Below are positions 33,390-45,522 of a stretch of 64,000 nt of DNA, in pieces; position 1 is the stretch's first letter; each line of letters begins with the position of its first letter. The DNA is from Obelidium mucronatum (lineage: Eukaryota; Chytridiomycota; Chytridiomycetes; Chytridiales; Chytriomycetaceae). The notes under the pieces are model-generated. The model saw only the letters and a program-made list of their open reading frames with translations. It was not told the DNA's origin and searched no databases. The position numbers and the translations under genes are program-made. The DNA lies in contig JAIVFH010000068.1 in the NCBI GenBank assembly GCA_025765595.1, forward strand, positions 124,001 through 188,000, written 5' to 3'.

Positions 33390-35470
33390 CTACCATTTGA
33401 AGTTCATTCGGTTCTCGCGCTGTTTGCTTCGTGGTTTGTAAATAGTGTATCCAATCATGAGTGCTGCAACACCCAAGAATCCACAGACAAATCCAATGTA
33501 CACGTATTGCATATTCTTGAGTTTCTGAACTTGTACTCCGAACAAGTCTTGGTTTTATTTTTTTTGGAGAGAGATAGACATGAAAAAAAAAGAGTTCCTG
33601 TTAGTAGTATTCTCCATACAAACTATCTTACATCCAGAAGCAGTGTATTTCGCATACCGCGAAAACGCCAACGCGCAAAACTGCGACACGGCCAGAGAAC
33701 TGACTAAAATTACACCCACATTGAATAACAAGGAGTTCATCATAGTCTCTCCCAATCTGTGTTTTTTTTTAAAAAAAAACATGATACATAAAAAAAATTA
33801 TAAAAAAAAAAAACCAAACCTCAACGGATGAATCGTAATAAACACAATCCTCATTCCAAGCTTACTATTCCCTTTAATCACGCACAAGAGGAGATAAAAT
33901 GAAAACAAGGCGTAGAATGCTGTTCCAATGAATGGAATCGGTGACACGCCCGCGAAAAAGTCATTCAGGAACAGAGAAAAGGAGACACCGCCAAACATTG
34001 TCGGAATCAAAAAGAGACAAATGTGGAGGAGCCAGCAGACGGATATTACGGCACTAGGGATCGGAGGTTAGTTGGGTTGGACATTTCCTCCTGGCTTTTA
34101 CACTTGTTTTACCTGCAACATCCCCATATAAAGCTTAGATACTGCATCAATATATTTCCTCCTTGTTGCTTGTAGCTGGCCTCCAAGCGACGGTAATGGA
34201 ATTCCAAAATTAGGGCATCCTTTAAAAAGATGCAATATACAAGTTTAAAATTAAAACAATAAAAACATTTAAAATGAGGATAAAATAGTGTCATACCTTA
34301 CGGAATTCATTCTCCTTGACTCGAAGTTGTCTAAATCTCCGATTCATTCTAGACCCACCCCGCGCAGCCTGCTTCAAATCCTCTTGCAACTGTTTCCCTA
34401 CTTCCAAAAGCAGCTCTGATTGCTGACCAATCGCCTTTTTTCGTTCGCCGTACCTGCATAAAAAAAAAAAAGGAATAGTCCAAATTAAATAAAAAAAGAA
34501 AACAGCTAGACTTAAAAACTGAAATTAATAAAAAATAAAAAATAAAAAACTCAACTCTGCTGCCGTAATTGGTTTCGGACGATGATGAAAATCCTGAATC
34601 AAGTCCAAAGGAAGAACCACCAACCCAGCGCCACCAAACACTACGAAAATCACCCATCCAATCAGTGAAATCAGGGCCACTGTATACACGATCCATGATA
34701 CTTGGGGGTATCTATACCCTGGAGTCGATGTACACTAGAACGAAAAAAAAAAAAAATAATAAGCGTTAAAAACATCAACTCGACCCCGCCTTTCAATTAC
34801 CGTTGGCGCGCCATTCTTGATTGGACAATACTCTTTGGTCAAATCGAAACCAACTTGCAAGGTTCCAGTAAACTGACGTACTTGGATCTGTGCATATCCT
34901 AGCTGCCAATACATCAACCCAATAATACCGCCCGTGAATATAAGAGTTGGAATAAGCCATTTTAAAGCGTATCCGACTTGACTTGGTGATGATTTCCTAT
35001 TTTTTTTTTTTTTTTTTTAATGTTTGGGGAGCTGAGAATCAGCATTGAATCAGCCATACTTTTTCTCATCGGATTCATCGCTATCGTCTTCTCCCTCATA
35101 GTAAAACATGGTGAAAGGTACTCCAATCATGAATATAGCGACTGAGGCGAGATTCAGGCCAAGAGTGATTGGAGCCATAGGGATCGCGCCTGGAGCGTCA
35201 ATCTGCCCATTCTGATTCGCAACGTCAAGCGGTAGTACGAAAACATTCCAAGCTGCTAAAGTCAAGCCAAGCACCTTTTTTTGTTTTATTCCTCGCTGGT
35301 TTAGACGCTTCGAATTGGACAACTGTCAAAATACTCACCACCATGAACTTTGGCAGCCAGGCAACCCACTTATCTTGCGGATGTTGATAGTACACCATGA
35401 AATAGATGGACGCGACGATGATCATCACCCCGAATAGGGCAGATAGGACAATCAGAACGACGTCAACCAT
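33390..35470 (-). CDS. LMBR1/LMBD1-type multi-pass membrane protein
   Basis: This is a polytopic protein of the LMBR1-like family, whose LMBD1 branch is implicated in lysosomal cobalamin export. The start MVDVVLIVLSALFGVMIIVA is a membrane helix. The hallmark VLPLDVANQNG follows on exon 2. Further helices are seen (IGLMYWQLGYA preceded by WLIPTLIFTGGI; VALISLIGWVIFVVFGGAGL; HICLFLIPTMFGG; FYALFSFYLLLCVI). The central cytoplasmic segment (RRFRQLRVKENEFRKDALIL) resembles the coiled region of LMBD1. It ends ENRMNFKW at 33390. There are about nine exons. The family assignment is good; the transported substrate is not. Confidence 0.82.
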
Positions 35471-35586
35471 TTTGGGTGTTTGTCAGATTATTCTTGATTG
35501 CATCAACTCCATCAATTTATTGGACAAGATCGAAATAAAACAACTACTTAATAAACATAACTTATAACCCAAAGCATATATTCCAT

Positions 35587-37702
35587 TTAGCGAACAGCCA
35601 CAATGTCGTCTACGAAGAAAAAATAAGCTCATGGAAGTTTTGAATCGAAAGAAAGAAGCACAAACCAATCTTCATGATCATCTTGACAGTCTCCGATGCA
35701 AGTTCAATAGCACTCGTGGATACAAGCAGTGGTTGTACAACGTTTTCATCCAGAATATTTGTAATTGTTCCCTGAACACAGATGTTAGAACAAAATACAC
35801 TTCCTGGAATATAAAACAAAAAAACAGGCTTCGTACCTTGCGCACGTTGATACCAGCAGTAATTTCACCCTTAGCATGGCGATTTCTCAACTCAGTTACA
35901 ATTCCAATTGGGTTCAGTCCAGCATTCTCAGCCAGAGTTGTTGGAATAACCTCCAATGCTTCCGCGAATGCCTGGAAGCAGTATGCTTCCATTCCTTTCA
36001 GGGTTTTGGCATACTTGTATAGGCGCTGGCTCACTTCAATCTCAGGGGCTCCTCCACCAGCAATCAACGCCCGCTTCTTCACCAAACAACGAATGACACA
36101 GAGGGCATCGTGGAGAGAACGCTCGGCTTCTTCCAAAACAAGTTGGTTGGCACCGTGAATCAATACGGAGACAGTCTTTCCAGCATTTTGCACTCCCATA
36201 ATCTTGACAACATTGGCTCCAGCAGTAGTTACTTCCTCCACGACATCGGCATATCCAAGCTTGTCTTCAGTGAACGACTCAATGTCAGCAATAGGTTTGC
36301 ATCCAGTGGACTGAAAATATACTTTGCATCAGCATCTACGTCAAAGTCGATGATATTATACAAACCTTGCAAATGAATTCGATTTCATCTCTTTCGATCT
36401 CCTTGATGGCAAGAATCTTGAGCTTCGCCAAGAAGTGAAGAGACAAGTCGTTCACAGCGTCTCTCAGAATAGACTTTTGAATCAACAAGACATTACATCC
36501 GGACTTTTTAATTTGCTTGCAAATGTTCAAGAGGTAGGTTCGCTCTTCCTTCAAGATTTTGTCCATTTGACGGTAGTCGTTCACAACAATTTGGTTGTCC
36601 ATCTAGAAGCCAAAGGATTAACATCCAAATAGAGGAAAAACCTGGAAATGTATTTGACATACGTCTGGCTTTGGTGGAGAAAGTTGGAACTGAATCAATC
36701 CAATCTTGGCCTTGTCCATTCGAGTTGGACCACCTCCACCCTTGATGACATTCTGGGTGAGAACGAGTCCGTCAACAAGTTCAGTATCATCAATAGTTCC
36801 TCCGACTTTAGTGACCAAACGGATATCGTTCAAGTCCACGTTTTGGGCGGTCGCTGGGTCGATAACTCGCAGAACACTGTCCACAGCAATTGGGGCCAAC
36901 AAACTTGAATATTGAGAGACAATCTAATCCAAGAATCAGACGATGAGAACATTGAAGATTGCCCGAATATTTGCAAAACACACCTTGGAACTGAGGGATG
37001 TGGTTGCACTCTTCAACAGTGATTCGCGATCGTTAAGGTCCAAACGAGTAGACATTTCTGTCAAGTACTCGGAAGACTTTGCGGCAGCACGTTGGAAGGA
37101 TTCCGCAATGGTGGTTGGGTGAATGCCTAAAAGCAAATGCTTAGCTTCAACACTATCGAGCGGAAAAACACCCACCCTTATCCAGCAGCTTTTCAGCAGC
37201 AGAGAGCAAACTTCCCGCTAAAACAACAACTGAAGTAGTTCCATCTCCAGCTTCAACGTCCTGCGCAGCCGAAAGGTCCACCAACTGAGAAACAGAAGTT
37301 ACAAACAAGGCTCCATGGAAAACAACCCTCTAAGTCACAATAATACCATCTTGGCTGCAGGATGAAGAACAGACATTTGCTTGAGAATGGTGGCTCCGTC
37401 GTTGGTAATGACAACTTCACCGTTTCCAGATTGAATCTAAGCAACAAGCAAACTCAACACCACGCTCGACCCACTTCTATACACGCAACCAAAAAGTCAA
37501 CCAACCATCTTGTCCATTCCTCGGGGCCCAAGAGATGTACGAACGGCATCCGACACAGCTAAACCAACGGTTAATCAACAAACGCCCTCAAAAGCAAGAC
37601 CAAAAGCATACCCTTCGCGGCGACAATGTTGCTGTTACGCACTTCAGCTGGCTTTTCCTTCTCCTTGAATGCGCGTGATTTTGGTGCAGATCCTTCAGCC
37701 AT
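35587..37702 (-). CDS. CCT4: TCP-1/CCT chaperonin subunit delta
   Basis: This is subunit delta of the cytosolic chaperonin TRiC/CCT, which folds actin and tubulin. It starts [20 protein letters not shown] and has the group II chaperonin signatures [24 protein letters not shown] and [34 protein letters not shown] and the apical domain with [16 protein letters not shown] follow. Near the C-terminus are [13 protein letters not shown] and [15 protein letters not shown], and the protein ends DDIVAVR. About eight introns, all short. No frame break is needed, and the whole subunit is present. Delta identity rests on overall similarity to CCT4. Confidence 0.94.
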
Positions 37703-37907
37703 TTGATTTTAGAGTAGTTTTGTGTTGGGGTTTTTCGTCTATGGAAAAAATTGCCAACCTACTTCCACCCCCTTTCTTCCTTCCAACTCCAGCCAAGGAG
37801 CGACCATGATATATGCGGTAGCGACTATTCCCTCGATTGGAAAATAAGGTACACCATTTTCTTTTTAAAGGACAAGGACAGACAAGATTTATTTCAAATG
37901 AGACCCC

Positions 37908-38960
37908 CTAAACAACGGAATCGTCATCAGAAATGATTCTCAAAAACACTTCTTCCAAGGTGGTTTGTGAAACTCGATTCTTAATTTATCCGCTTCATTG
38001 TTCAATCCTCTCAAATAATCGCGGAATCACGCGTGAGGCGGCAGGGAACTCGTAGGCAGTACTTGTAGCAAAGGAATCAATCTTTCTCCATCCAACTGGC
38101 AAGATGGATTCGATAAAGTGGCAAGCGCGGTCTGTATCTTGCGCCAATGATTTATAGATAGCTTAAAACCAGTTCCATAGAGCTCTTTTAGGCGGAGCGG
38201 ATTCGCAATGCATCGACGGGAACCTTTCGCCATAATTCCAATTTTCTGACAGAGAGCCTCGGCTTCCTCCATAGAGTGAGTAGTGAGGATGATCGTTTTC
38301 CCTTCCTTGGAGTCATGTTCCAAATCATTCTGCGGACTTTGGGATCGAGGCCAGTCGTAGGTTGGACGGCGGAGGGGTTACCAACAAGGGCAACGATTGA
38401 CAAGCGTCGTTTTTCTCCACCAGATAATTGCGAAGCAAGTCGCTTCTCCAATGATTTGAGAGACACAGTTTCGAGATATTTGTCTACAGCAGCTCGTTCA
38501 TCTTTGGCGCTGACACCCATGAGACGAGCGTAAAAGTACAAGTGCTCTGGAACATTGAGATCTGACCATAGAATATCAAATTGTGGGCAGATTCCAATGT
38601 TGTTGTATATGCTTGACATTATTTTGGGTTTTCAAGTCAAATCCGGCGATTTTTGCAGATCCGCCAGAACTTTCTTGCAAACCAGACAGAATACTAATCA
38701 AGGTTGGTCAAGAGCTGAGGTATCTTTCAGACAACGTTAGAAGAAGTCTTTTTGAGATTGTGAGTTTACGACCCCCTACTGTTTTTCTTTGTGGTTCAAA
38801 TTTCTAAAAAAGGTTTATCACGCATCTTGGAATCCGCGATGCCAAACCCAATAATGGATACAAAGCAAAGCACTCCGGTTAATACAAAACCGGAACCAAA
38901 AAAAATCCAACCAACGATTGCCTATTTTTGGTCTATTAAATAAATCAAGTTTCAACTGAT
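37908..38960 (-). pseudogene. Decayed ABCA-type transporter (C-terminal half)
   Basis: This is a remnant of a subfamily-A ABC transporter. Recognisable parts in order: a hydrophobic helix (about 38830-38930), LISILSGLQESSGGSAKIAG, NIGICPQFDILWSDLNVPEH, the signature SQLSGGEKRRLSI, PTTGLDPKVRR, IILTTHSMEEAEALCQKIGI and SQTTLEEVFLRI near the end, which is typical of ABCA. The Walker A loop is missing upstream of LISILSG, and the FLDE core of Walker B is missing between GNPSA and PTTGLDP. There are several frame changes. Loss of whole motifs, not only single bases, argues for a true pseudogene. Confidence 0.78.
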
Positions 38961-39041
38961 ATGTATACAAAACAAAAATGAATGGGATCATGTCAAAAAT
39001 AATTCGACTTTTTCGCGTATCCAGCGGGTCCAGCGGTTCTT

Positions 39042-41203
39042 TCACCGTTGCGCCGTCCCTGAACCAGCACCACCACCACCACCACCAGTATACAAATTCT
39101 CCTTATACAAGTGAGACGCCGCCGCAGCAGTCGCATTCATGGACTTTCCCGTCATTCCAGCTATTCCAAATGTATTCATTGATGATGTGTCTCTTGCTGG
39201 GCTCGATTTTTTATTAAAGGCCGCTGCAGTCGATCGTGTGGGACTGATTCCGCCACCTCCGTAGACACCGCCTCCCATTGGAACGTATTTGCTTTGATAT
39301 TGCTGCTCGCTGTTGATGTTCATATCCCGTAATCCAGAAAGTGTCTGAAATTTCTATGGTGAATTTCTGGCATGGAATCCTATAATTGACGTACCTTGCC
39401 AGGAGGTGCGGAATTTGAAGCCTGGTAGCCGGTATTGACTGCTGCTGCTGTTGTTGCTGGCGCGGCTGATGACGCGGCATTCGTGTTGTTGTTGGATGCG
39501 AATTTCTCAAAATCGATCCTGCCATAATTCCCTACTCCTGGCTTATTGAGTGCCTCCTCATTCAACTGCTTATGAAGCCATTCGATGACTGGAAAAAGAG
39601 TAATGAGGCCAATTTAAAAAAAAATCAAAACTGACCATGAGTGTTCTCGGATATAATTTTCTTCCCTTCCTCCACACTTTTTGTCAATTCTTCAATCTTT
39701 GCCTTATATTCCCCAGATTCTCCTTCCTGTTTTGAAAGAGCTTGTTTCAAGGCCGCCAGCTCCTTTTCATGCATCTCAATTATTGAAGCGCGTTCATCGA
39801 GTAGCTTCTCTTGCTGCAGAGTCACTACATTTTTTAATTTGATTTTGGATTTTGCACTTTTCAAGTCTGTCTGGATTTTGCGGATAATTTCGTTTCCCTA
39901 TTTTGCACCAGGAATGTTATCGAAAAGTCAACAACAAATCAAAATTACCTTATTGATTTCTTCCGAAGCCTTTCTAAATCCTTCATCCAAACCCGCATTC
40001 TGAATCTTTAGTCCTTCCAATGTTTCTTCCAACCGACCTCGCGTTTGACTCTCTTCCAGTCTTTCTCTCTCCAAACTTCGGACTTGATCTTCACGTGCTG
40101 CCAGGGCTTTTTCACATCCTTCCAAACGGACACGGAGACCGTCCGCAGATCTTTCCCAGTCACTGTTTTGCACAGACAGTTGATGGTTGGATTGCCTCAA
40201 ATTTGCAATTTCTTGTCGAGTTGAGGAAAGCTCTTGTTCCAGAGAATGAACTTTCAATTGTAGCGATGAATGAGATTGGTCGAGAGATTGAAGGCGAGAT
40301 TGCAGCTGATTGTTTGTTGACTGAAGACTAGAGTTTTCAGCAGTCACGGAACGAATCTAAAAAAAAATTGGAGTGTCAACAAAAATCAAATAACAGCAAA
40401 CAGATGAGACGAAAAAAACAGGCTTAACTCTTTCTTCAAAATTCTTTTCAGATTCCCTCCTTCCTCTCTCAAATTCCATCCTCAATGAATCCCTCTCCCT
40501 TGAAAACTCTTCCCTCTCTGATTGAAGCTTCAAACTCGCTTGTAACTCTAATTTGGATGCCTGCTCTGCATACGCAACCTTCAATTCATCCAACTCCCGT
40601 TTCAGTAACACCACTTGATTCCTACAATCCGCCAATTTACTCCCCAAATCATTCTGCGAATCTTTCAAAGAATCATCTAGTTGTTTCACTTGCTGTTCAA
40701 GAAGAGTGACAAGAGACGCGAGGTGCAGTTTGATTTCATGGTCAGAACCACCAACAAAGTCCAATGATAAATGCGTTATGTGCCGGAACGCGTTTGTTTC
40801 AACGATCGAGAGAACAGACGGCTGGTGTGAATTCGATACTCTTAGGATTGCCTCGAATCGCGTGGGTGCGGCGATGCATTCGTCAAAGAGTTGCTTGGTC
40901 ATGTTTTGGAATGCATCGAACGAGACTAGCAACGCCTTTTTTTTCGGTGTGACTATCAGAGCCGCAGAAAACGAAACAAAAAAAAATAAAAATAAAAATA
41001 AAAACCTGTCTTTCTTTCAGCGCGTCAAAGTCGCTGCGCGTCAAATGCAGCGAAAACAACAGAAACACGTTTTGCGGCGACGTCAGTTTGAAGGCGAGTG
41101 AGTCATCGCCGCCCGTGACGGCAACGGTGACAGACAGCTGCTTGGCGGCGCCGTCGGCGACGTGGACGGGCAAAGTGCGCGTGAAGTCGCTGGTGCGCTT
41201 CAT
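39042..41203 (-). CDS. SAS6: Centriolar cartwheel protein SAS-6
   Basis: This is SAS-6, which forms the nine-fold cartwheel of centrioles and basal bodies. The N-terminal globular domain (MKRTSDFTRTLPVHV to ETNAFRHITHLSLDFVGG) has the family's N-x-F-x-HL-x-L pattern. A long coiled coil follows (about 40800 down to 39600) with the conserved VIEWLHKQLNEE after it. The C-terminus is a low-complexity tail (GGGVYGGGGISPTRS, ending GSGTAQR). Six exons are visible. No frame break was needed. The gene is further evidence for basal bodies. It diverges from Sm-E with 80 bp between starts. Confidence 0.9.
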
Positions 41204-41283
41204 TTGTTTTATTTTATTTTTACTTTATTTTATTGTATTTTTATTGCCCACATTCAACCCACAACCACCTCCAACAACTAGCA

Positions 41284-41726
41284 ATGTCCGGCCAAGCGAA
41301 AGTAACAAAGATTATGGTTCAGCCCATCAATCTCATCTTCCGGTTCCTGCAGCAGGTATAGCCCAACTGTCTTTTTGTGCTGCACTTTCATTTGTTGCTT
41401 TGCCCTTTTGACTCCTTTGGCTTTAGAGGTCCAAGGTCCAGATTTGGCTGTACGAACAAACAGACATTAGAATCGAAGGTCGCATTATTGTTAGTTTTTT
41501 TTTTTGTTTTTTGGCTCGATTTGTGTGTTGGCTTAGAGAGTGTGAGAGAGCAAAACCAAAACTGATTGGACTGTCCCCGCTTTCGTTTGATGTATAGGGA
41601 TTCGATGAATTCATGAGTCTGGTTCTGGATGATGCCGAAGAAGTAACTGTCAAGGATGGAAAGCGTCGGGAGTTGGGCCGCATCTTGCTCAAGGGTGACA
41701 ACATTACACTATTGCGTGGAGAGTGA
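41284..41726 (+). CDS. SME1: Spliceosomal Sm protein E
   Basis: This is the Sm-E protein of the heptameric ring on U1, U2, U4 and U5 snRNAs. It reads [20 protein letters not shown] in exon 1, [20 protein letters not shown] in exon 2 and [20 protein letters not shown] with [13 protein letters not shown] in exon 3, covering the Sm1 and Sm2 motifs. The length (about 88 residues) is normal. Introns are about 41358-41426 and 41491-41598. Confidence 0.96.
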
Positions 41727-42013
41727 TCAATAAAAACTGGATCCGACTCTTTATTAATACGATGTATTCTTCTTTGGGACGTGGACGAAGGGTTGACTAA
41801 GTATGTTGGTCAGTGCGCAGTCTTCCTTTCACTACATAAATAATAAACACGAAACGTATCACAAATGGGTTCATTTTTATAACCAAACAAAACCGAGAGA
41901 GAGAGAGCGAAAGAAAGAAAATTAATAGAAACCAATATCAAATCCTGCTAAAAACAATACAAGTACAAAACCCCCCCAGCCCTCCTCTCTCCTTCCAAAT
42001 TCCAAAGAAGACA
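41727..42013. other. Intergenic 3' spacer
   Basis: A spacer between converging genes. It contains a (GA)n-rich patch near 41890-41915. No gene is seen. Confidence 0.5.
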
Positions 42014-44286
42014 TCAGCCAAACCAGTCGTCATCCTCCAATTCTTGCAATTGGCCATGATTGGCTGTATCCACGACACTTGTGGGAGCACCGGCGAATCC
42101 CCCATGCCCAACGCCAACACCAGTTGGATTCGCACTCGTACTACCACCGCCAGCACTCGTGGTTCCAAACAAATCATCCATATTCAACCCTTCCAACTCA
42201 TCAATTCCCAACAATGCACTTGCACTCAATAAATGATCATCAAGCAAATCAATCTCTTCCTGAATCTTTACAGCCTTCTGTTGTACGTCTTGAATCTTTT
42301 GCTGCGTTGGGTTACCATGGAGTTTTGGCGCAGAAATGGATTTGCCTTGCATGTTGGGGGAATTGTGTTGTGAACTGCTTGCAGATGAAATAATGGGTGC
42401 GTTTCCAGGTGGTGAATCGACAACGGGTGGAGACTGAATCAATTCAAATATTTTGTCGTCCAAAAGTTCTGCACAGTGCAAAAAAAATGTTAATACGAAA
42501 AACTAAGGACATTGAATAAATAAAAAACAATACCAAATCCATTTGCATAACTACTCGGGAGAGAAGCCATCCGTTTCGGATAATTAATGCTTCCAATCTC
42601 ATTATTCCCACCCGCGTTGACACCCGCGGCATGTGTGTTGTTGTTGAAGACATCGAAGTTTAAAAACTCCCCATCGTCAACAACAATTCCACTCGCCGTA
42701 CCGCCACCGTACTCGTTTCCAGAGGCACTACTCGATCCACCCAGCAACAGCTTTCTCTTCTTATTTAACGGTGTGGATGTGTTGTCGACAGTGGCCGGTG
42801 TCGCACTGACTCCACCCAACCCGCCCCCTAGTCCCAGAAAGTCAAGAGAACCTAGCCCCCCAAACCCTTCAATCACTGCATTTCCACCAGCAGCTGATGA
42901 CGAAGAAGTCGAGACTACCGAGGGTGCCGGTACTGGAGGGGCGCCTACTTTGGGAGGCCCACTGGGACCACTCGAAGTTCCAGCAACTGTTGGAGTTTTA
43001 TTCCTTGCTTCAAAGACTGTTGCGAGGAACCGCACAATCTTGTCAATGGTCTCTTGTTGCCGCCGATATTGCTCTCTCATGACAATGGTATCATTCCAAA
43101 GGGCTTGGTTTTCCCGTTGTATCGTTTTCAAGTCTGTACTGATTGTGACTTGATGCCGCTGTTGAGTTTGAAGTGTCAGAAAAACGAGTTGCAATTTCAT
43201 CATGATATTTTTTTTACCTTGATGGCACTAATCTCGTTCACAAGTGCATTCACATCCACAATCCCTTTATCACTTGTCGCTGTTGCTGTCGTATTCCGTT
43301 CTGTATAGGTTTCGTCATTATCGCCACTATCGTGATCTTTTGCTGCGTTTGAACTCGAACCGCCGCCACCACTTGATGATCCTCGCAGTCCTTCTCTCCC
43401 ACCGCTTCGAACATCTGAACTGCTTGATGACGCATTCCCGCCATTCCCACTGCCGCTCATTAGATTGACACTCTTTTTCCGCGTTACAAGACACAATAAA
43501 TCCGGCTGATTCCGCTGAAAATGAGGATTCGCAAACTCCCAACATTCGCCGAGATCTCCATCGTTTATCAAGGCGCCTTGCTGAAGATGCGGTACTTTGT
43601 GGAATCCGTACATGTTTAGCTGACGAACAAATGACGAGAAATTGTTGTGTTTGAAGAAACGAGGGAGCACTTTTTGAGCAAATTCTTCGTGTTTTTGAAC
43701 TGCATTATTATTTTTTTTTTTTTGGTGCATGTTGGGTTTTTGTTTTTTTGTGAATAGGTTAGTTGAGCAAAGAAACAACAACCTCGCGAGAAAAGAAAAA
43801 AACGCAATACGAATTGATGTATGCTTCAACTCTTCGTTTCCACAAAGTAGGTTGGGGTGGTGGGGGTGGGTGAGTGTTTCACCCACCCACCCACGTCGTC
43901 AGGGCCAAGAACGCTCACCGATGAAGGCCTGGCCGTCTTCCGACCAATGTATTAGATCCGACGACGGATCGCTGACCATGCTGTTCAGAGTGTTAGCAAC
44001 GGCAGACAAACAAACACCGGCACGCAACGCACTTGTACAGCTTGTTGAGGAAGGCGGGCACGTTCTTTGCGGCCGATGACGCAATCTGGTTGCGCGGCGG
44101 CAGCGGCAGCGGCAGCGGGAGGGCGGGCGCCAGCGGCAGGCTGAGCGGCAGGTTGAGCGGCATCTGCGGCGGCAGCTGCAGCACGCTCGGCACGGCGACA
44201 AGCGGCAGCTCGGCAGAGGCGGCGGCGGCGGGGGTCGAAGCGGGCGTCTTGCGCTTGGCGGCCTTGGGCTTCTTCTCCTTCGACAT
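42014..44286 (-). CDS. HSF1: Heat-shock transcription factor
   Basis: This is an HSF-family factor, which binds nGAAn arrays as a trimer. The N-terminus ([20 protein letters not shown]) is basic and is followed by a Pro/Leu-rich stretch encoded by a GC-rich exon. The DNA-binding domain is split over three exons: [31 protein letters not shown] and [20 protein letters not shown] followed by [11 protein letters not shown] Ser/Gly-rich linker and a hydrophobic heptad region ([14 protein letters not shown]...[18 protein letters not shown]) follow, then an acidic C-terminus ending [11 protein letters not shown]. Its start codon is only 49 bp from that of PIG-C on the other strand. Confidence 0.93.
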
Positions 44287-44335
44287 TTATTTGTTCTTGT
44301 TTTTGTTTTATTCTTTGGTTTTTTATTCTCTGGTT

Positions 44336-45494
44336 ATGCAAACTGCCCAAACACTGTTTGATCCGAGCAACGCAGGCCGGCCAGACAACCACGTGTCGCC
44401 GCTGTTTCTCAGGAATCTAAGGCGAAACGGTGCGTCGCTAGGCGGCTTTGTTGCTCAAAATACCGTGACTGACTCCAAAACAGCAAACGTCAAGGCACAC
44501 AGCTACTGGCCCCTCGTGGCGCAATCGTGCGTAGTGTCGCAGCAAATCTCGTCCATTTCAATCTTTGTCTCTCTGTTTGCCGCCCTGTTTCAACAGTGTC
44601 CACCAAACTCAACGTGTCAATCAAACGCACTGCTGTCCACATCTTCAGCCGCCTTGGCAGCAACGACTGCAGTTATTGGAGTTGCCATTGTTTTGTCACT
44701 TTCAAAAGCCCACGTCTCATTATCGACTATTTGGAAGATTCTAAAGGGAGGCCTAGTTCTCGAGCTGATTCTGGTTGGACTCACGCCCATATTGAAAACC
44801 TTGACGAAAGATACTTCAAACGATACCATTTGGGCTCTCAGCTTCTTTTTATTCTGTACCAATCTGGTTTTTTGTGATTACGGTGTCGTCAATGTTGATA
44901 CTGTAAGGTATTAATTACGAATGGTTGCAATCAGTTTGCAATGCGACATCCTCCTGAAAAGATTCAATATTTGCGATTTAGATACCCTGACTCGTTTTCC
45001 ATCAATGCTGCCATATTCGCTTCCGTCCTTCTGGCGTCTCGGCTTTCGAATAATTTGAAAGTCTTTAGTCTCATGTCTCTATCTTTCGAAATATTCGCCC
45101 TATTTCCTATTTTACGAAGATCACTGCGAGTTGAGTTGAATAATTCTTGGGAATTGTCTCTCGTCAATCTCATTGTATGGTCAACCACGTAACAAAAAAA
45201 TAGGCAGAATCGCGGACCAACGACATTGTGATGGCTAGTTTGTTGGCTGTCATTAGTTTGTGGTGCATAAGCACCGTGTCGTGGAGAGCATTCGTTGTAC
45301 ATTTCTGTGTTTTGCTGTTTGTTACGTTTATCTGCCCAGTATGGTTTCTTGGCGTTCAAAAGTACAAAGAGTTGAGTTGTAACGTTTTATGTTTTTATTT
45401 GTTTCTTAACGTCTCTCTCTACTCACTCGCGCTGCTAATCAGTGAGATTCGTGGTCCATGGGATGAGGCGAAACCCGTGTTCCGATCTCCGTAA
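44336..45494 (+). CDS. GPI2: GPI-GlcNAc transferase subunit PIG-C/GPI2
   Basis: This is a membrane subunit of the enzyme that starts GPI-anchor synthesis at the ER. Exon 1 encodes MQTAQTLFDPSNAGRP and VSPLFLRNLRRN. Exon 2 has SYWPLVAQSCVVSQQISSIS and hydrophobic helices, then the family motif LTPILKTLTKDTSNDTIWAL. Exon 3 starts YPDSFSINAAIFASVLLASR. The end QKYKDEIRGPWDEAKP contains the GPWDEA signature. Introns are at about 44429-44483, 44909-44980 and 45371-45441. A break near 45180-45205 needs either a very short intron (GTATGG...AATAG) or a correction. Confidence 0.88.
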
Positions 45495-45522
45495 AACCAA
45501 CGTTTTTTTCTTGGGTAAATAA

